64,000 bases of DNA from Vibrio sp. PID17_43 (lineage in GTDB: Bacteria; Pseudomonadota; Gammaproteobacteria; Enterobacterales; Vibrionaceae), in contig NZ_LIXM01000004.1 in the NCBI RefSeq assembly GCF_002608565.1, positions 1 through 64,000 on the forward strand. The letters are read 5' to 3'. Each line of letters opens with the position of its first letter. Position 1 is the stretch's first letter. This document shows, one piece after another, positions 28,602 to 38,007 of this stretch. Below the pieces are notes generated by a model. It did not search any database, was not told where the DNA came from, and saw only the letters and a program-made list of their open reading frames with translations. The translations under genes were made by a program, and so were the position numbers.

Positions 28602-29001
28602 AAATCCTTCTTTGCTACATTTTTCGTCCATTAAAATACGCTTCAGGCTTGCGCTAGCACGGTTAACCACTGACTGGCAACAAAATAACAATCGGATGTT
28701 TTCCTTAATCCCAATCCTCTTTCTGGCGTGCTAGGTAAAGAAAATCCCGGTTATTACTCCATCCAAAATTCATGGATGTCTCAAAAAGCTTTATTTAGCA
28801 TTGGCCTGAATCTGCTCAAAAGTCAACCGGCTATGTTAAATATTTTATAATATACCAAGCATTCATTAACATTTGAGTTACATTTGTGTTGTAATTTACT
28901 GAACATTGCGTGTATGGTTAAAAAGCAAGCAATGTGGTCTGCGGGCATTTCTGAGCCTTTATAGAACAAGGAATTTTTACGTTTAACGTGGAGGAGTCAC
29001 T
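28602..29001. promoter_or_regulatory. Divergent control region between spuI and puuA
   Basis: A 400-base gap holding the promoters of both outward-facing polyamine operons. TGTTAAATAT at 28834-28843 is the exact reverse complement of the ATATTTAACA motif at 18053-18062, next to the AT-rich run TTTTATAATATA. No RNA gene or small gene was recognised; an in-frame upstream extension of spuI (to 28691) is unlikely to be translated. Confidence 0.5.
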
Positions 29002-30396
29002 GTGGGTATGAGTAGTCTTGCCGATCAACCAAATAACATTAATCGACTAAAAACCAAACAAGAGCAGTTAGAGATTGCTCAATTTATTGAACGCCACCCA
29101 AACATTACGACAATTGATCTGATCTTGTTCGATATGAACGGTGTTGTAAGAGGTAAGCGGATCAACACCACCCAGTTAAGCAAAGTACTCGAGCAAGGTA
29201 TTTGCTTACCCGCTTCTGTTTTTGCGCTTGATATCTGCGGTGAAACCGTCGAAGAAACTGGGCTGGGATTTGAAAAAGGCGATGGTGACCGTATCTGCCA
29301 TATGGTTCCGAACTCTTTGCAGATTGTACCTTGGCAAGAAAACAGTGCCCAAGCCATCGTTACTATGTACGAGCCGGATACCAACCAACCCTTCTTTGCT
29401 GATCCAAGGCACGTACTCGCTCAACAACTCGAGAAACTTCAGAGCAAAGGTTTTCACCCTTGTATCGCGATTGAGTTGGAGTTTTATTTACAAGATCTTG
29501 AACACGATGACGCAGGAAGCCCCCAACCACCGCTTATGCCAGTGAGTGGCGATCGCATGACACAAACACAGGTTTATTCACTCGAAGAACTCGATGAATT
29601 TAAAGCGTTCTTGGATGAAGTCGTCAGCGCCTGCCAAACGCAAGGCATTCCAGCAGAAAACATCACCGCCGAATATGCTCCTGGCCAATTTGAAGTCAAC
29701 CTGAAGCATTCAACGGATATCTTGTTAGCCTGCGATCATGCCATGCTGCTAAAACGTGTCGTCCGCGCTGTCGCAAAAAAACACGGTTTTCATGCCAACT
29801 TCATGGCGAAGCCTTACACGGAATATGCTGGCAGTGGCTGTCATGTCCACATCAGCTTGCAGAATAAAGATGGCATTAACATGCTCGGGCATAATGAAGA
29901 TTTACTGCTTAATGCCATTGCTGGTGTATTAGAACATATGGATGAATGTATGGCTGTATTTGCGCCCAACGCAAACTCTTACCGACGCTTGCAGCCCAAT
30001 ATGTTCGTACCATTACATGCGTCATGGGGCTGGGATAACCGAACCGTTGCCGTAAGGGTGCCCGCCAGCGGCGTTGAAGATAAACGAATCGAACACCGTC
30101 TATCCGGTGCGGACGTAAACCCGTATCTGACCGTGTCTGTTTTGTTCGCATCCATCATTGATGGTATTGAAAGCAATCTGACACCACCAGCACCTATCGA
30201 AGGTGACGCTAATTTACTAGAGTTACAACCTCTACCAAGCTCCTGGGACAGCTCACTACAAGCATTTGCGACAAGTGCATTTTTACAAGCTAGCTTTGGC
30301 GAAGAGTTTTGCAAGGTCTATCTGGCAAACAAAAAGCATGAACAGGAAAGATTCTCAGCTCAAGTATCCCCACTTGAATACCAATGGTACCGCTAA
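29002..30396 (+). CDS. puuA: Gamma-glutamylputrescine synthetase PuuA
   Basis: A 464-residue glutamine-synthetase homologue with DLILFDMNGVVRGKRINTTQ, ELEFYLQD, FEVNLKH, GSGCHVHISLQ, NSYRRLQPNMF and ADVNPYL, as in E. coli PuuA (472 aa). It makes gamma-glutamylputrescine from putrescine, glutamate and ATP, the first committed step. GTG at 29002 is taken as start because GGAGGAG ends five bases before it; an ATG two codons on is an alternative. It forms an operon with puuB. Identity to SpuI across the divergent promoter is low, so this is no recent duplication. Confidence 0.9.
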   Translation: MGMSSLADQPNNINRLKTKQEQLEIAQFIERHPNITTIDLILFDMNGVVRGKRINTTQLSKVLEQGICLPASVFALDICGETVEETGLGFEKGDGDRICHMVPNSLQIVPWQENSAQAIVTMYEPDTNQPFFADPRHVLAQQLEKLQSKGFHPCIAIELEFYLQDLEHDDAGSPQPPLMPVSGDRMTQTQVYSLEELDEFKAFLDEVVSACQTQGIPAENITAEYAPGQFEVNLKHSTDILLACDHAMLLKRVVRAVAKKHGFHANFMAKPYTEYAGSGCHVHISLQNKDGINMLGHNEDLLLNAIAGVLEHMDECMAVFAPNANSYRRLQPNMFVPLHASWGWDNRTVAVRVPASGVEDKRIEHRLSGADVNPYLTVSVLFASIIDGIESNLTPPAPIEGDANLLELQPLPSSWDSSLQAFATSAFLQASFGEEFCKVYLANKKHEQERFSAQVSPLEYQWYR

Positions 30397-30430
30397 GTTT
30401 TAATCAATATCATAAGAAAAGGACGTCAAG

Positions 30431-31708
30431 ATGAGCACCAAACACACTCACTCTTACTATGCTGCATCAAAAAACTTGGATTTACGTTTTCCAAAATTAA
30501 AGGGTGACCATGTTGCCGATGTGTGTGTCGTTGGATCTGGTATCACGGGTGCAACTGCGGCGCTTGAGCTAGCAAACCAAGGCTTTAGCGTGATTGTATT
30601 GGAAGCAAATCGTGTGGGTTGGGGAGCATCAGGACGAAGCGGTGGTCAGGCAATTTTTGGCTGGGCAGCAGAACAGCCCACGCTCGAAAAACTTGTCGGC
30701 CAGTCGGATGCGAAAAAACTTTGGGATATTTCCATTGAAGCCTTAGCTCTGACCAAAAACAATATCAAAAAATACAACATCGACTGTGACTGGCGTGATG
30801 GCATGGTGCATTTAGGCATGAAGCCGCGCCATGATAAAGAACTTCAACAGTGGCATGATGACCTGACTGAGCGCTATGGTTATGGCTCCCTTGAAATGTG
30901 GGGTCAAAACCAAGTCCGAGAAAATATTGCCAGCGACAAGTACACGTCGGGGATGTTTGACAGCAATAGCGGCCATTTACACCCATTGAATTACACTCTC
31001 GGCATAGTCAATGCAGCGAAAGCCGCCGGCGCTCAGTTTTTTGAAGAAAGTGCGGTGACTAAAATCGAACATGGCGATCCTGCCGTTCTCTTTACTAAAC
31101 AAGGCACGGTGAAAGCCAATCACGTCATTCTTGCATGTAACGCCTACATGGATGGACTTGAAAGTTCTTTAGAAAATAAAGTCATGCCCGTTGGCACTTA
31201 TGTATGCGCCACTGAGCCTCTTGATGAAACTTTAACCAATGAGCTAATGAAAAACCATATCTCCGCCTGTGATATTAACTTTGTACTCGACTACTTCCGT
31301 TGCTCTGGCGACCATCGAATGTTATTTGGCGGACGAGTCAGCTATTCAGGTGTGGCACCATTTAATTTAGAGAATGCGATGCGAAAAAGAATGGTAGACA
31401 TATTTCCTCAACTGAACCATGCCAAAGTCGATTTCGCCTGGGGAGGAAATGTGGCAATTACCATGAATCGCGCCCCTCATTTCGGCCGACTCAAACCCAA
31501 TGTTTACTTTGCTCAAGGCTTTTCTGGCCACGGTATTGCTGCAACGGGAATGGCGGGGACCTTAATGGCCGAGTGTGTCGCAACAACGGCAGAGCGCTTT
31601 GCCATTTTCGACAAGATCCCTCATATGTCATTCCCTGGTGGGCGACTATTTCGCACCCCTGCATTGGTGTTAGCCATGTCCTACTTCCGAGTCCGTGATT
31701 TACTTTAA
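30431..31708 (+). CDS. puuB: Gamma-glutamylputrescine oxidase PuuB
   Basis: A 425-residue FAD-dependent oxidoreductase of the DadA/GlyA-oxidase group. The dinucleotide-binding GSGITGATAALELANQGF (residues about 37-54) is followed by RVGWGASGRSGGQAIFG, and the C-terminal FSGHGIAATGMAGTLMAE closes the FAD site. It oxidises gamma-glutamylputrescine to the aldehyde handled by PuuC, releasing ammonia and hydrogen peroxide. It starts 34 bases after puuA with AAGGA about seven bases before ATG. No catalase gene is adjacent; a DyP peroxidase lies 13 kb away. Confidence 0.92.
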   Translation: MSTKHTHSYYAASKNLDLRFPKLKGDHVADVCVVGSGITGATAALELANQGFSVIVLEANRVGWGASGRSGGQAIFGWAAEQPTLEKLVGQSDAKKLWDISIEALALTKNNIKKYNIDCDWRDGMVHLGMKPRHDKELQQWHDDLTERYGYGSLEMWGQNQVRENIASDKYTSGMFDSNSGHLHPLNYTLGIVNAAKAAGAQFFEESAVTKIEHGDPAVLFTKQGTVKANHVILACNAYMDGLESSLENKVMPVGTYVCATEPLDETLTNELMKNHISACDINFVLDYFRCSGDHRMLFGGRVSYSGVAPFNLENAMRKRMVDIFPQLNHAKVDFAWGGNVAITMNRAPHFGRLKPNVYFAQGFSGHGIAATGMAGTLMAECVATTAERFAIFDKIPHMSFPGGRLFRTPALVLAMSYFRVRDLL

Positions 31709-31828
31709 TCATCTCGAACACAATGCGTATCAAAAGGGTCGAAAGTTCGGCCCTTAACACCGCCATCATCTCTTAGATATACTCATGTAATCGCTCTTAT
31801 GACTAAAATCGACGCCTAGAAGAATGCC

Positions 31829-32182
31829 ATGTGTTACACATCGCGCCCCTACGCATACCAACTCATCAAGTTAGTTAGGCGTGGGCGTGAAGCCCTTTCA
31901 CATGTGGCACTTAAAGCAACCGACTGTTTTAGTAGACACATCCCCGCGACACTGGTTCTCATTGGTCACTTGGCTGCATTCGTTTGTTTAATCCAAGCAA
32001 TGAAAGATGGTATGCCCGTTGGTATTGTTCACGCACTTTGGGCAGGAGTCGCTATTGTGTCTGTCACCTTAATTTATCATTTGGTGCACCGCCAACATAT
32101 GGATACCAACTTGTGGATTGGCATGGCACTTATCGCTGTGGGCGTGATGGTGATAAACTTCTCCCACGGACACGCACATTAA
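31829..32182 (+). CDS. SMR (EmrE/SugE-like) small membrane transporter, atypical first helix
   Basis: A 117-residue protein. From residue 21 it aligns with the small multidrug resistance fold: EALSHVALKATDCFSR matches the EmrE stretch containing essential Glu14, then PVGIVHALWAGVAIVSVTLI and WIGMALIAVGVMVINF mark helices 3 and 4. The first 20 residues (YQLIKLVRRGR) carry four positive charges where helix 1 should be hydrophobic, and the tail is His-rich (SHGHAH). Either helix 1 has been altered by compensating indels or this is an unusual subfamily. Function as a transporter is doubtful. Confidence 0.55.
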   Translation: MCYTSRPYAYQLIKLVRRGREALSHVALKATDCFSRHIPATLVLIGHLAAFVCLIQAMKDGMPVGIVHALWAGVAIVSVTLIYHLVHRQHMDTNLWIGMALIAVGVMVINFSHGHAH

Positions 32183-32198
32183 ACCATAAGGCAACAGA

Positions 32199-32837
32199 TT
32201 GTCAGACTCTCGAAAGCCCGCTTTAGCACTGTTTGATTTTGATGGCACCATCACTGACGAGGACATGTTTAGCGCATTCCTTCACTATGCAGTCTCTGGC
32301 CCGCGCAAGTGGTTCGGGAATGTGGTGATCATGCCATTTTACGCCCTTTTCAAGACTGGCATTATTCCGGCAAAACGAATGCGACCTATCGCCAGCTTTA
32401 TTGCTTTTTCAGGGCGCAGTACCGAACAAGTCAGTACTTTGGGGGCGCAATTTGCACAAGAGGTGATCGCTCAACACATTCGCCCCGAAGCTCAAGCCCG
32501 TTTGGACTGGCATCAAACACAAGGTGATACCATTGTCGTGGTTTCGGCTTCACTTAACGCTTACCTAAGCCCTTGGTGTAAAGGTCTGGGTTATCAATTA
32601 CTTTGTAGCGAATTGCTTGGCGACAGCAAACATATTAGTGGCTTCTATTTGAGCGGTGATTGCAGCTTGAGTAGAAAAGTGGAACGTGTCAAAGCCGCTT
32701 TTGATTTAAACAAGTATCAAGCGATATATGCGTATGGTGATACTCATGAAGATATCCCAATGCTCAAACTAGCAGACCATAGGATGATGAACTGGCAACC
32801 TTGGTCTCCCGATAGCCTGAAAAGCAAAAATGAATAA
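32199..32837 (+). CDS. HAD-IB family phosphatase (SerB/YfhB-like)
   Basis: A 212-residue HAD hydrolase of subfamily IB. Motif I ALFDFDGTITDEDMF (about residues 10-24), motif II VVSASL, the Lys of motif III (LSRKVERVKAAF) and motif IV YGDTHEDIPML are intact. The helical insert after motif I (WFGNVVIMPFYALFKTGII) is hydrophobic, as in membrane-associated PgpC/YfhB-type phosphatases. TTG at 32199 is the likely start, with AAGGC about eight bases before it. It starts 16 bases after the SMR-like gene and ends at a terminator. Substrate unknown. Confidence 0.8.
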   Translation: MSDSRKPALALFDFDGTITDEDMFSAFLHYAVSGPRKWFGNVVIMPFYALFKTGIIPAKRMRPIASFIAFSGRSTEQVSTLGAQFAQEVIAQHIRPEAQARLDWHQTQGDTIVVVSASLNAYLSPWCKGLGYQLLCSELLGDSKHISGFYLSGDCSLSRKVERVKAAFDLNKYQAIYAYGDTHEDIPMLKLADHRMMNWQPWSPDSLKSKNE

Positions 32838-32847
32838 TCAGAAGCAA

Positions 32848-32877
32848 GAAACCCTTCTCTATCCAGAAGGGTTTTGT
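32848..32877. terminator. Terminator between HAD-IB and LPMO genes
   Basis: AAACCCTTCT and AGAAGGGTTT pair around a 6-base loop, followed by T residues. It lies between two convergent genes. Confidence 0.8.
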
Positions 32878-32897
32878 CTATTTGGAATGGAAATAAA

Positions 32898-34079
32898 TTA
32901 GCGCCAAACGCCCCATTCACCCGTGGTACCAGGCTCTTCGCCACGCGTCCACCATTGTGCTGTCCATTCACGACCGTTGTGCGTCACAACATCACCTTGG
33001 TTGTAAATCGCATCTTTGCTCCAAAGATTGGTCGGCTCAACTGGTGGTGTGGTATCACCTTTAATCAATGACAACGCATAACTAAAATTGGCATTCGGCG
33101 CCAGTACTTGGTTCGCGTAGATATTATTCGTATCGAACATGTAATGTTTCATTGCTTCATGCCAAATGCCAACGTACCAATCACCGGTTTGTTGTGAGTT
33201 AAATTGATCGGCCAACTCTGCAACCCACGTTGTGGTGTTGTTTGTACTGATGGCAAGCGAAAGATCAACGATCTCAGAGCCTGTTGCACTAAAGGTACGG
33301 AAACGCACGGTATCGCCCGATTCAACAGGACCAAAACCTTGCGCCACAAAATAGCCTAAAGAAGTCAGGTTGTTTGCCGGATCAGTTGGATCGACTGGGT
33401 CAGTCGGAGGTGTCGTCCCATTTCCGCTTAACGTAATATCACTACAGTTGTAGAAACCCTCACCCACGACATCAATACGCTGCCAACGGGTAAAAAGAAT
33501 GGCATCACCTGAGCGATCGGCTGGGAAGGTCACTTGAATTCGATAACGTTTTTCAGCATCAACATACACATCACCAGCGGTATCCATCAGTTCTAAATCA
33601 TTCCAAGTAAGAGGCTGTGTATCATCATAAGTTGGTTTGGAAAGATAAAACTCCCAATAAGACGGGTTATGTGGCGCTTTACCAAAGAACACCATCTCAA
33701 TTTGGTTATTGGTATCTAGCGTTACATTGGTACGCTGCCAGTTTGGCGATGGGATATTCAAACCTTTCTTAGCAGCATCACCCGCCGAACAAAGCTCACC
33801 GTCACGTACGATAGCTTTTACATGGGCCATATCGCGGTAATTTGGCACATTCGCGGCAATTTCACTGCGCTGCACAAATGGGTATGCACCCGATTCGTCA
33901 TAAGCCGCCTGACAAGCTTGGTTTGGAATTTCATTGGTCCAAAATCCGCCATCTAAATAACAGGTGTTTTGGCGTGCGCTTGGAAACTCGACCCAGCCAT
34001 GGGCATTGACATTAAAAGAGCTCAAAGCCGCGACTGCGCCCAAGCTCACCAGAGGGAGGGTTACGTATGATTTCATCAT
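32898..34079 (-). CDS. Secreted AA10 lytic polysaccharide monooxygenase with chitin-binding module
   Basis: A 393-residue secreted enzyme. A 26-residue signal peptide ends in NA, exposing His27 (HGWVEFPSARQ), which with His86 forms the copper 'histidine brace' of AA10 LPMOs that oxidatively cut chitin or cellulose. A Pro/Thr/Asp linker (about residues 223-238) leads to a second domain of about 105 residues I cannot name. The C-terminal 44 residues form a CBM5/12 chitin-binding module (GDVVTHNGREWTAQWW then EWGVWR). It stands alone between convergent and divergent neighbours. Chitin is the expected substrate. Confidence 0.9.
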   Translation of the reverse strand: MMKSYVTLPLVSLGAVAALSSFNVNAHGWVEFPSARQNTCYLDGGFWTNEIPNQACQAAYDESGAYPFVQRSEIAANVPNYRDMAHVKAIVRDGELCSAGDAAKKGLNIPSPNWQRTNVTLDTNNQIEMVFFGKAPHNPSYWEFYLSKPTYDDTQPLTWNDLELMDTAGDVYVDAEKRYRIQVTFPADRSGDAILFTRWQRIDVVGEGFYNCSDITLSGNGTTPPTDPVDPTDPANNLTSLGYFVAQGFGPVESGDTVRFRTFSATGSEIVDLSLAISTNNTTTWVAELADQFNSQQTGDWYVGIWHEAMKHYMFDTNNIYANQVLAPNANFSYALSLIKGDTTPPVEPTNLWSKDAIYNQGDVVTHNGREWTAQWWTRGEEPGTTGEWGVWR

Positions 34080-34282
34080 TCATCCTTACATTTGCTGACT
34101 CACTACTCGCGAATCAAGTCGCGATGTAGCAAAGCTAGCAGGATGAGATTATTTAGACGGTGAGAATTAATGCTGGCTGTGTCAGATTGCTGGTTGCTTT
34201 CCAACATTCAATGTTAACCACCACCCTACTCGACGTAGTCTTTCGACGCACTTCAAATATACGTGCTACAACAATAGGTAGC

Positions 34283-34723
34283 CTAACGTTGGTCCTTCGG
34301 AGTATCCATCACGACCATAGTCGTGATCGCTTTAACATGTTCACACTCCCCTAGCACATCGGCATGAAAAGCTTTATAAGACGCCAAGTCTTGAGTTTCC
34401 ACTCGTAGCAAGTATTCGTTCGCGCCAGTGATATTATGGCACTCCACCACTTCATCAACAAAGCGGACGTGATCTTCAAAACCAAGCTGAGCCTGCTTCG
34501 AGTGGGATGCTAAACCGATCGATACATAAGCGACAAAACCAACGCCCATTTGTTGGTTATCCAGCACCGCACGGTAGCCTTTGATCACGCCCTTACGCTC
34601 CAAATCTTGCACTCGACGTAAAGTCGCAGATGGTGATAATCCCACACGTTCAGACAGCTCCACGTTAGAGATTCTTCCGTCTAATTTCATTATTTGCAAT
34701 ATTCTTTCGTCAAACCTATCCAT
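34283..34723 (-). CDS. Lrp/AsnC-family transcriptional regulator
   Basis: A 146-residue regulator: N-terminal winged HTH (DERILQIMKLDGRISNVELS, then GLSPSATLRRVQDLE) and C-terminal RAM ligand-binding fold (residues about 66-140). It is divergent from a LysE-type exporter gene, the classic pairing in which an Lrp-like regulator senses an amino acid and controls its export. The effector is not evident. Confidence 0.88.
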   Translation of the reverse strand: MDRFDERILQIMKLDGRISNVELSERVGLSPSATLRRVQDLERKGVIKGYRAVLDNQQMGVGFVAYVSIGLASHSKQAQLGFEDHVRFVDEVVECHNITGANEYLLRVETQDLASYKAFHADVLGECEHVKAITTMVVMDTPKDQR

Positions 34724-34870
34724 GGTGCTCTTTTATTGTTTAATGGGCGTATTTTCATCAAATATAAGCACAAAATTGATAGCACTTCTACCTATCATTG
34801 TTCTCGACCGGTCAGAAAATGTAACCCTTTGCCCCGATGAGTGGCAGCAACAAAAATTCAGGAACACACT

Positions 34871-35455
34871 ATGGAATATCATCAACTTGGAGCGTTGGCG
34901 CTGTTTGCGTTTGTCTCGACCTTCACTCCAGGCCCGAACAACATCATGCTTATGACCTCGGGCGCTAACGTCGGCTTTAAACGCACAATCCCTCATATGT
35001 TAGGTATTACTTTGGGTTTTGCCGCAATGTTGATTTTAGTTGGCATTGGTTTGATGGGCTTATTCCACGCTTACCCAATCACACATAGCATTCTCAAAAT
35101 CTTGAGCCTGACGTACTTGTTGTACCTCACGTACAAAATTGCCACCAGCAGCAAAACCGAAGTCAAACACAATTATCAGCCAATGAGCTTTTTAGGTGCG
35201 GTGGCCTTCCAGTGGGTGAACCCAAAAGGTTGGTCTATGGCACTTACCGCCATCACGGTTTATAGCAGTGGTGGCTCTTGGCTTGATCTGGCTTTCATTG
35301 CTGGCATTTTCTGCTTAGCAAACTTGCCTTCTGTGACATTTTGGACGGCAGCAGGCATGCAGCTTCAGCGTTGGTTAACCACCTCTAAACGAGTGAAAAG
35401 CTTCAACTATGGCATGGCGACGCTTTTGCTCTTGTCGACTATCCCAATGATATAA
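34871..35455 (+). CDS. LysE/RhtB-family amino-acid exporter
   Basis: A 194-residue inner-membrane protein with six hydrophobic segments. FTPGPNNIMLMTSGANVGFK near residue 20 is the LysE-family signature, and FQWVNPKGWSMALTA is the conserved central region. ATG 34871 has AGGA about seven bases upstream; a longer frame starting at 34841 is less likely. Probably exports an amino acid or related metabolite under control of the divergent Lrp-type gene. Confidence 0.88.
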   Translation: MEYHQLGALALFAFVSTFTPGPNNIMLMTSGANVGFKRTIPHMLGITLGFAAMLILVGIGLMGLFHAYPITHSILKILSLTYLLYLTYKIATSSKTEVKHNYQPMSFLGAVAFQWVNPKGWSMALTAITVYSSGGSWLDLAFIAGIFCLANLPSVTFWTAAGMQLQRWLTTSKRVKSFNYGMATLLLLSTIPMI

Positions 35456-35533
35456 AGAGGCTAGAATTCAATTCACAGTGTAAATTTAGATAAAGACGCT
35501 ACCTACTTTTCTGAAATGCAGATAACCTTAGAT

Positions 35534-35552
35534 GGAAATACGAATAATTATC
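35534..35552 (+). promoter_or_regulatory. Candidate Fur box upstream of the SIP gene
   Basis: The 19-mer ending AATAATTATC matches the second half of the Fur consensus (AATCATTATC) at 9 of 10 bases and the first half poorly. Its position 13 bases before the start codon of a siderophore-interacting protein makes iron control plausible. Confidence 0.4.
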
Positions 35553-35564
35553 AGGTGAATTTGA

Positions 35565-36350
35565 ATGCGAGATAACACCAAGAAAAAGCCACAGCCAAAA
35601 GCGGTTGTGGTAATTGCTAGTCAATCAATCACTCCAAATATGCAGCGTATTACGCTACAAGGTGAGTCGTTAGGCAATTTTCCGCTCGATTGCGAAGGCA
35701 GCTATATTAAGCTGTTGTTTAATGAAACAGGCGGCACTAAGATCCAAGGTTTTTCTGAGCAAAATCGCCCGGTAATGCGTACTTACACCATTCGCCGTTT
35801 TGATCAACAAGCCAGCACGATTGAAGTCGACTTCGTACGTCACATCACCAAAGACTTACAATGTGGCTTTGCTGCGCGCTGGGCAATAGCAGCGAAAAAA
35901 GGCGACATCATCAACATCGTAGGCCCTGGCAGCATCTCGAACCTGAACACAGAAGCAGATTGGTTCTTTATGGCGGCGGATATGACAGCATTACCTGCAT
36001 TGTCAGCAAAGATCCGCACGCTACCAGAAGATGCAAAAGGCTATGCGGTGATCAGCGTAATTTCTGAGGCGGATATTCAACCTATCGAAGCGCCGGCTGG
36101 CATGGAGGTTCATTGGGTCACAGAGCAACCTCTTGCAGACAAAGTTCGTGAACTTGAATGGCAACAAGGTGAAGCCGCAGTGTGGTGTGCTTGTGAATTC
36201 GATTCAATGCGCGCACTGCGTCAGTACTTCCGCAACGAAAAGGATGTAGAACGCGAGAACATCTACATCAGCAGCTACTGGAAACAGGGTGTGTCGGAAG
36301 ACGGCCATAAGGTCATCAAACGCGAAGATGCGGAACTGAACGAGCAGTAA
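35565..36350 (+). CDS. Siderophore-interacting protein (flavin-dependent ferric reductase, ViuB/YqjH type)
   Basis: A 261-residue protein of the SIP family, which uses FAD and NAD(P)H to reduce Fe(III)-siderophores in the cytoplasm and free the iron. The FAD-binding RTYTIRRFD (RxYT motif, about residue 69) and the C-terminal EFDSMRALRQYFRNE followed by YISSYWKQG are typical. AGGTG precedes ATG. No siderophore uptake genes are adjacent, so it works with systems elsewhere. A strong terminator follows. Confidence 0.88.
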   Translation: MRDNTKKKPQPKAVVVIASQSITPNMQRITLQGESLGNFPLDCEGSYIKLLFNETGGTKIQGFSEQNRPVMRTYTIRRFDQQASTIEVDFVRHITKDLQCGFAARWAIAAKKGDIINIVGPGSISNLNTEADWFFMAADMTALPALSAKIRTLPEDAKGYAVISVISEADIQPIEAPAGMEVHWVTEQPLADKVRELEWQQGEAAVWCACEFDSMRALRQYFRNEKDVERENIYISSYWKQGVSEDGHKVIKREDAELNEQ

Positions 36351-36371
36351 TTCCCGCTGACAATAAAAGTC

Positions 36372-36404
36372 AAAGCCAAGTTGCTCATGCAAACTTGGCT
36401 TTTT
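36372..36404. terminator. Bidirectional terminator between SIP and LysR genes
   Basis: AAAGCCAAGTT and AACTTGGCTTT form an 11-bp stem, followed by a T-run in the plus direction; serves two convergent genes. Confidence 0.88.
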
Positions 36405-36423
36405 CACTCATTTAAGCTGTCTA

Positions 36424-37293
36424 TCAGCTCATGTTTTCAGCTAAGAAATCAATCAACAACCTAACTTTTGGTGAGAGATTACGGTTTTGTGGATAAAGCG
36501 CCCAAATACCTTCACGATCATCCCGGTAATCGGTTAAGACTTCCACCAACTCACCATTATCTAACGCTTCTTGCACGTAGTAATCGGGCAGTTGTACCAA
36601 GCCTAAACCACGTTTCGCTGCATCAACCAGTGCGAAACCACTGTTGCACTTAATACGACCAGATACCCGCATAGACTTCTCGCGTTTTTTTTCCTTAAAG
36701 TGCCAGTACTCCGCCGTACCAACCAAGCATTGGTGATGACTCAATTCAGAGAGGGTGTGAGGCTCACCAGAACGATCCAAATACGCTGGACTCGCACACA
36801 CATACAACTGACGAGACGATAAACGTTTAGCAACCAGACTTGAATCTTGTAAACGACCAAGACGGATCGCCACATCGACACCTTGCTCAATCAAATCGAG
36901 CTTTTGGTTGGTCAAATTGAGATCTAAGTTGACTTGTGGATATTTTTCTAAAAACTGGTGCAACAATGGAGACAAGTTCATTTCCCCGTACGTCACGGGG
37001 GCTGTCACCTTAAGCAAACCTTTGGGTTCTGCCTGCATTTGGGTGACAGCCAATTCAGCCAACTCCAAACCTTCGACTAGATGCTTACATTGCTGGTAGT
37101 AAAGTTGTCCGGCTTCGGAAAGCGACACTTTTCGTGTCGTACGGTGCAGCAATTTCACCGCCAATCGCTCTTCAAGCGCGGAGACTCGGCGGCTGATCTG
37201 CGCCACTGATGTGTTCATCTTTCTCGCCGCACCAGTAAAGCTATTGGTTTCAGCTACCGCAACAAACTCACTCACCCCTTCCCAATTCGCCAT
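36424..37293 (-). CDS. LysR-family transcriptional regulator
   Basis: A 289-residue LTTR with an N-terminal winged HTH (SFTGAARKMNTSVAQISRRV, about residues 18-37) and a substrate-binding domain (about 90-285; GLLKVTAPVTYGEM, DVAIRLGRL). It resembles the CrgA/DsdC-like group that often regulates stress or aldehyde genes. It lies near frmA but separated from it by the CAT-like gene, so regulation of frmAB is only a possibility. Confidence 0.88.
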   Translation of the reverse strand: MANWEGVSEFVAVAETNSFTGAARKMNTSVAQISRRVSALEERLAVKLLHRTTRKVSLSEAGQLYYQQCKHLVEGLELAELAVTQMQAEPKGLLKVTAPVTYGEMNLSPLLHQFLEKYPQVNLDLNLTNQKLDLIEQGVDVAIRLGRLQDSSLVAKRLSSRQLYVCASPAYLDRSGEPHTLSELSHHQCLVGTAEYWHFKEKKREKSMRVSGRIKCNSGFALVDAAKRGLGLVQLPDYYVQEALDNGELVEVLTDYRDDREGIWALYPQNRNLSPKVRLLIDFLAENMS

Positions 37294-37344
37294 TCACACT
37301 TACTCTTAATACTCAAAACAGGAATTTTGTCATTATTGCACTAT

Positions 37345-38007
37345 TTAAATGCTAACTTCCAACTGCCAAGGTTGATTGAACAGATCTTGCAACCTATTAA
37401 TAAACGCTCCGACATGCAAACCATCCATCAATCCATGGTGCACTTCGATAGAAAGCGGCATTCGCCAACGCTCATTCTCTTGGGTGAGTTTACCCAACGC
37501 CATCTTAGGAATGCTATCTGGAAAGTTGATGTCTCGGGCGTGTGTCATACTGGTGAAGTCAACCCAAGGCAACACCGTCATATGAATGGTATCCTGACGC
37601 ATTTCTTGCCCGATAAATTGCTCCAAAATAAATGGCGTATCTTTAACTTTCTTTTCCGTTTCTGTGGCACTTTGAGAAAACTGACGGAATACAGCCGCAT
37701 AAGGGAGATTGCAAAACCTTACCGTATCATCTTCCGCCAGCAAAGCCACGCTCACGCACATTGGCGAGTAAACACGAACTTCCCCTTCAACAATACGATA
37801 AGCCATAGGTTCACATTGATTTAACGCTTGTTGGGTCAAATATAGATAAGCATGGAAAAATCGATGACCATGCTGTTTACAATACTCGTAAAGCTTAGTC
37901 ACATCGATATTTGAACAGATATTATACCAAGGGTGGCTGAAGCCTTGATAAAACTTAAAATGTTCACCACGTGACCACTGTTCCGTGTCTAGCACTGTGT
38001 ATGCCAT
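37345..38007 (-). CDS. Chloramphenicol acetyltransferase (type A)-like protein
   Basis: A 220-residue CAT-family trimeric acetyltransferase. The catalytic motif is HHGLMDGLHVG (catalytic His191; canonical HHxxxDG kept), with FFHAYLYL near residue 50 and FTSMTHA at the chloramphenicol-pocket position. Chromosomal CatA-like genes are common in vibrios and do not always give resistance. No integron, IS or plasmid feature flanks it and codon use looks native. The physiological substrate is unknown. Confidence 0.82.
   Translation of the reverse strand: MAYTVLDTEQWSRGEHFKFYQGFSHPWYNICSNIDVTKLYEYCKQHGHRFFHAYLYLTQQALNQCEPMAYRIVEGEVRVYSPMCVSVALLAEDDTVRFCNLPYAAVFRQFSQSATETEKKVKDTPFILEQFIGQEMRQDTIHMTVLPWVDFTSMTHARDINFPDSIPKMALGKLTQENERWRMPLSIEVHHGLMDGLHVGAFINRLQDLFNQPWQLEVSI

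Noticed and set aside
27270..30396. spuI and puuA as a recent tandem duplication
   Set aside because: They belong to two distinct subfamilies (SpuI-type and PuuA-type) with low visible identity and are divergent.
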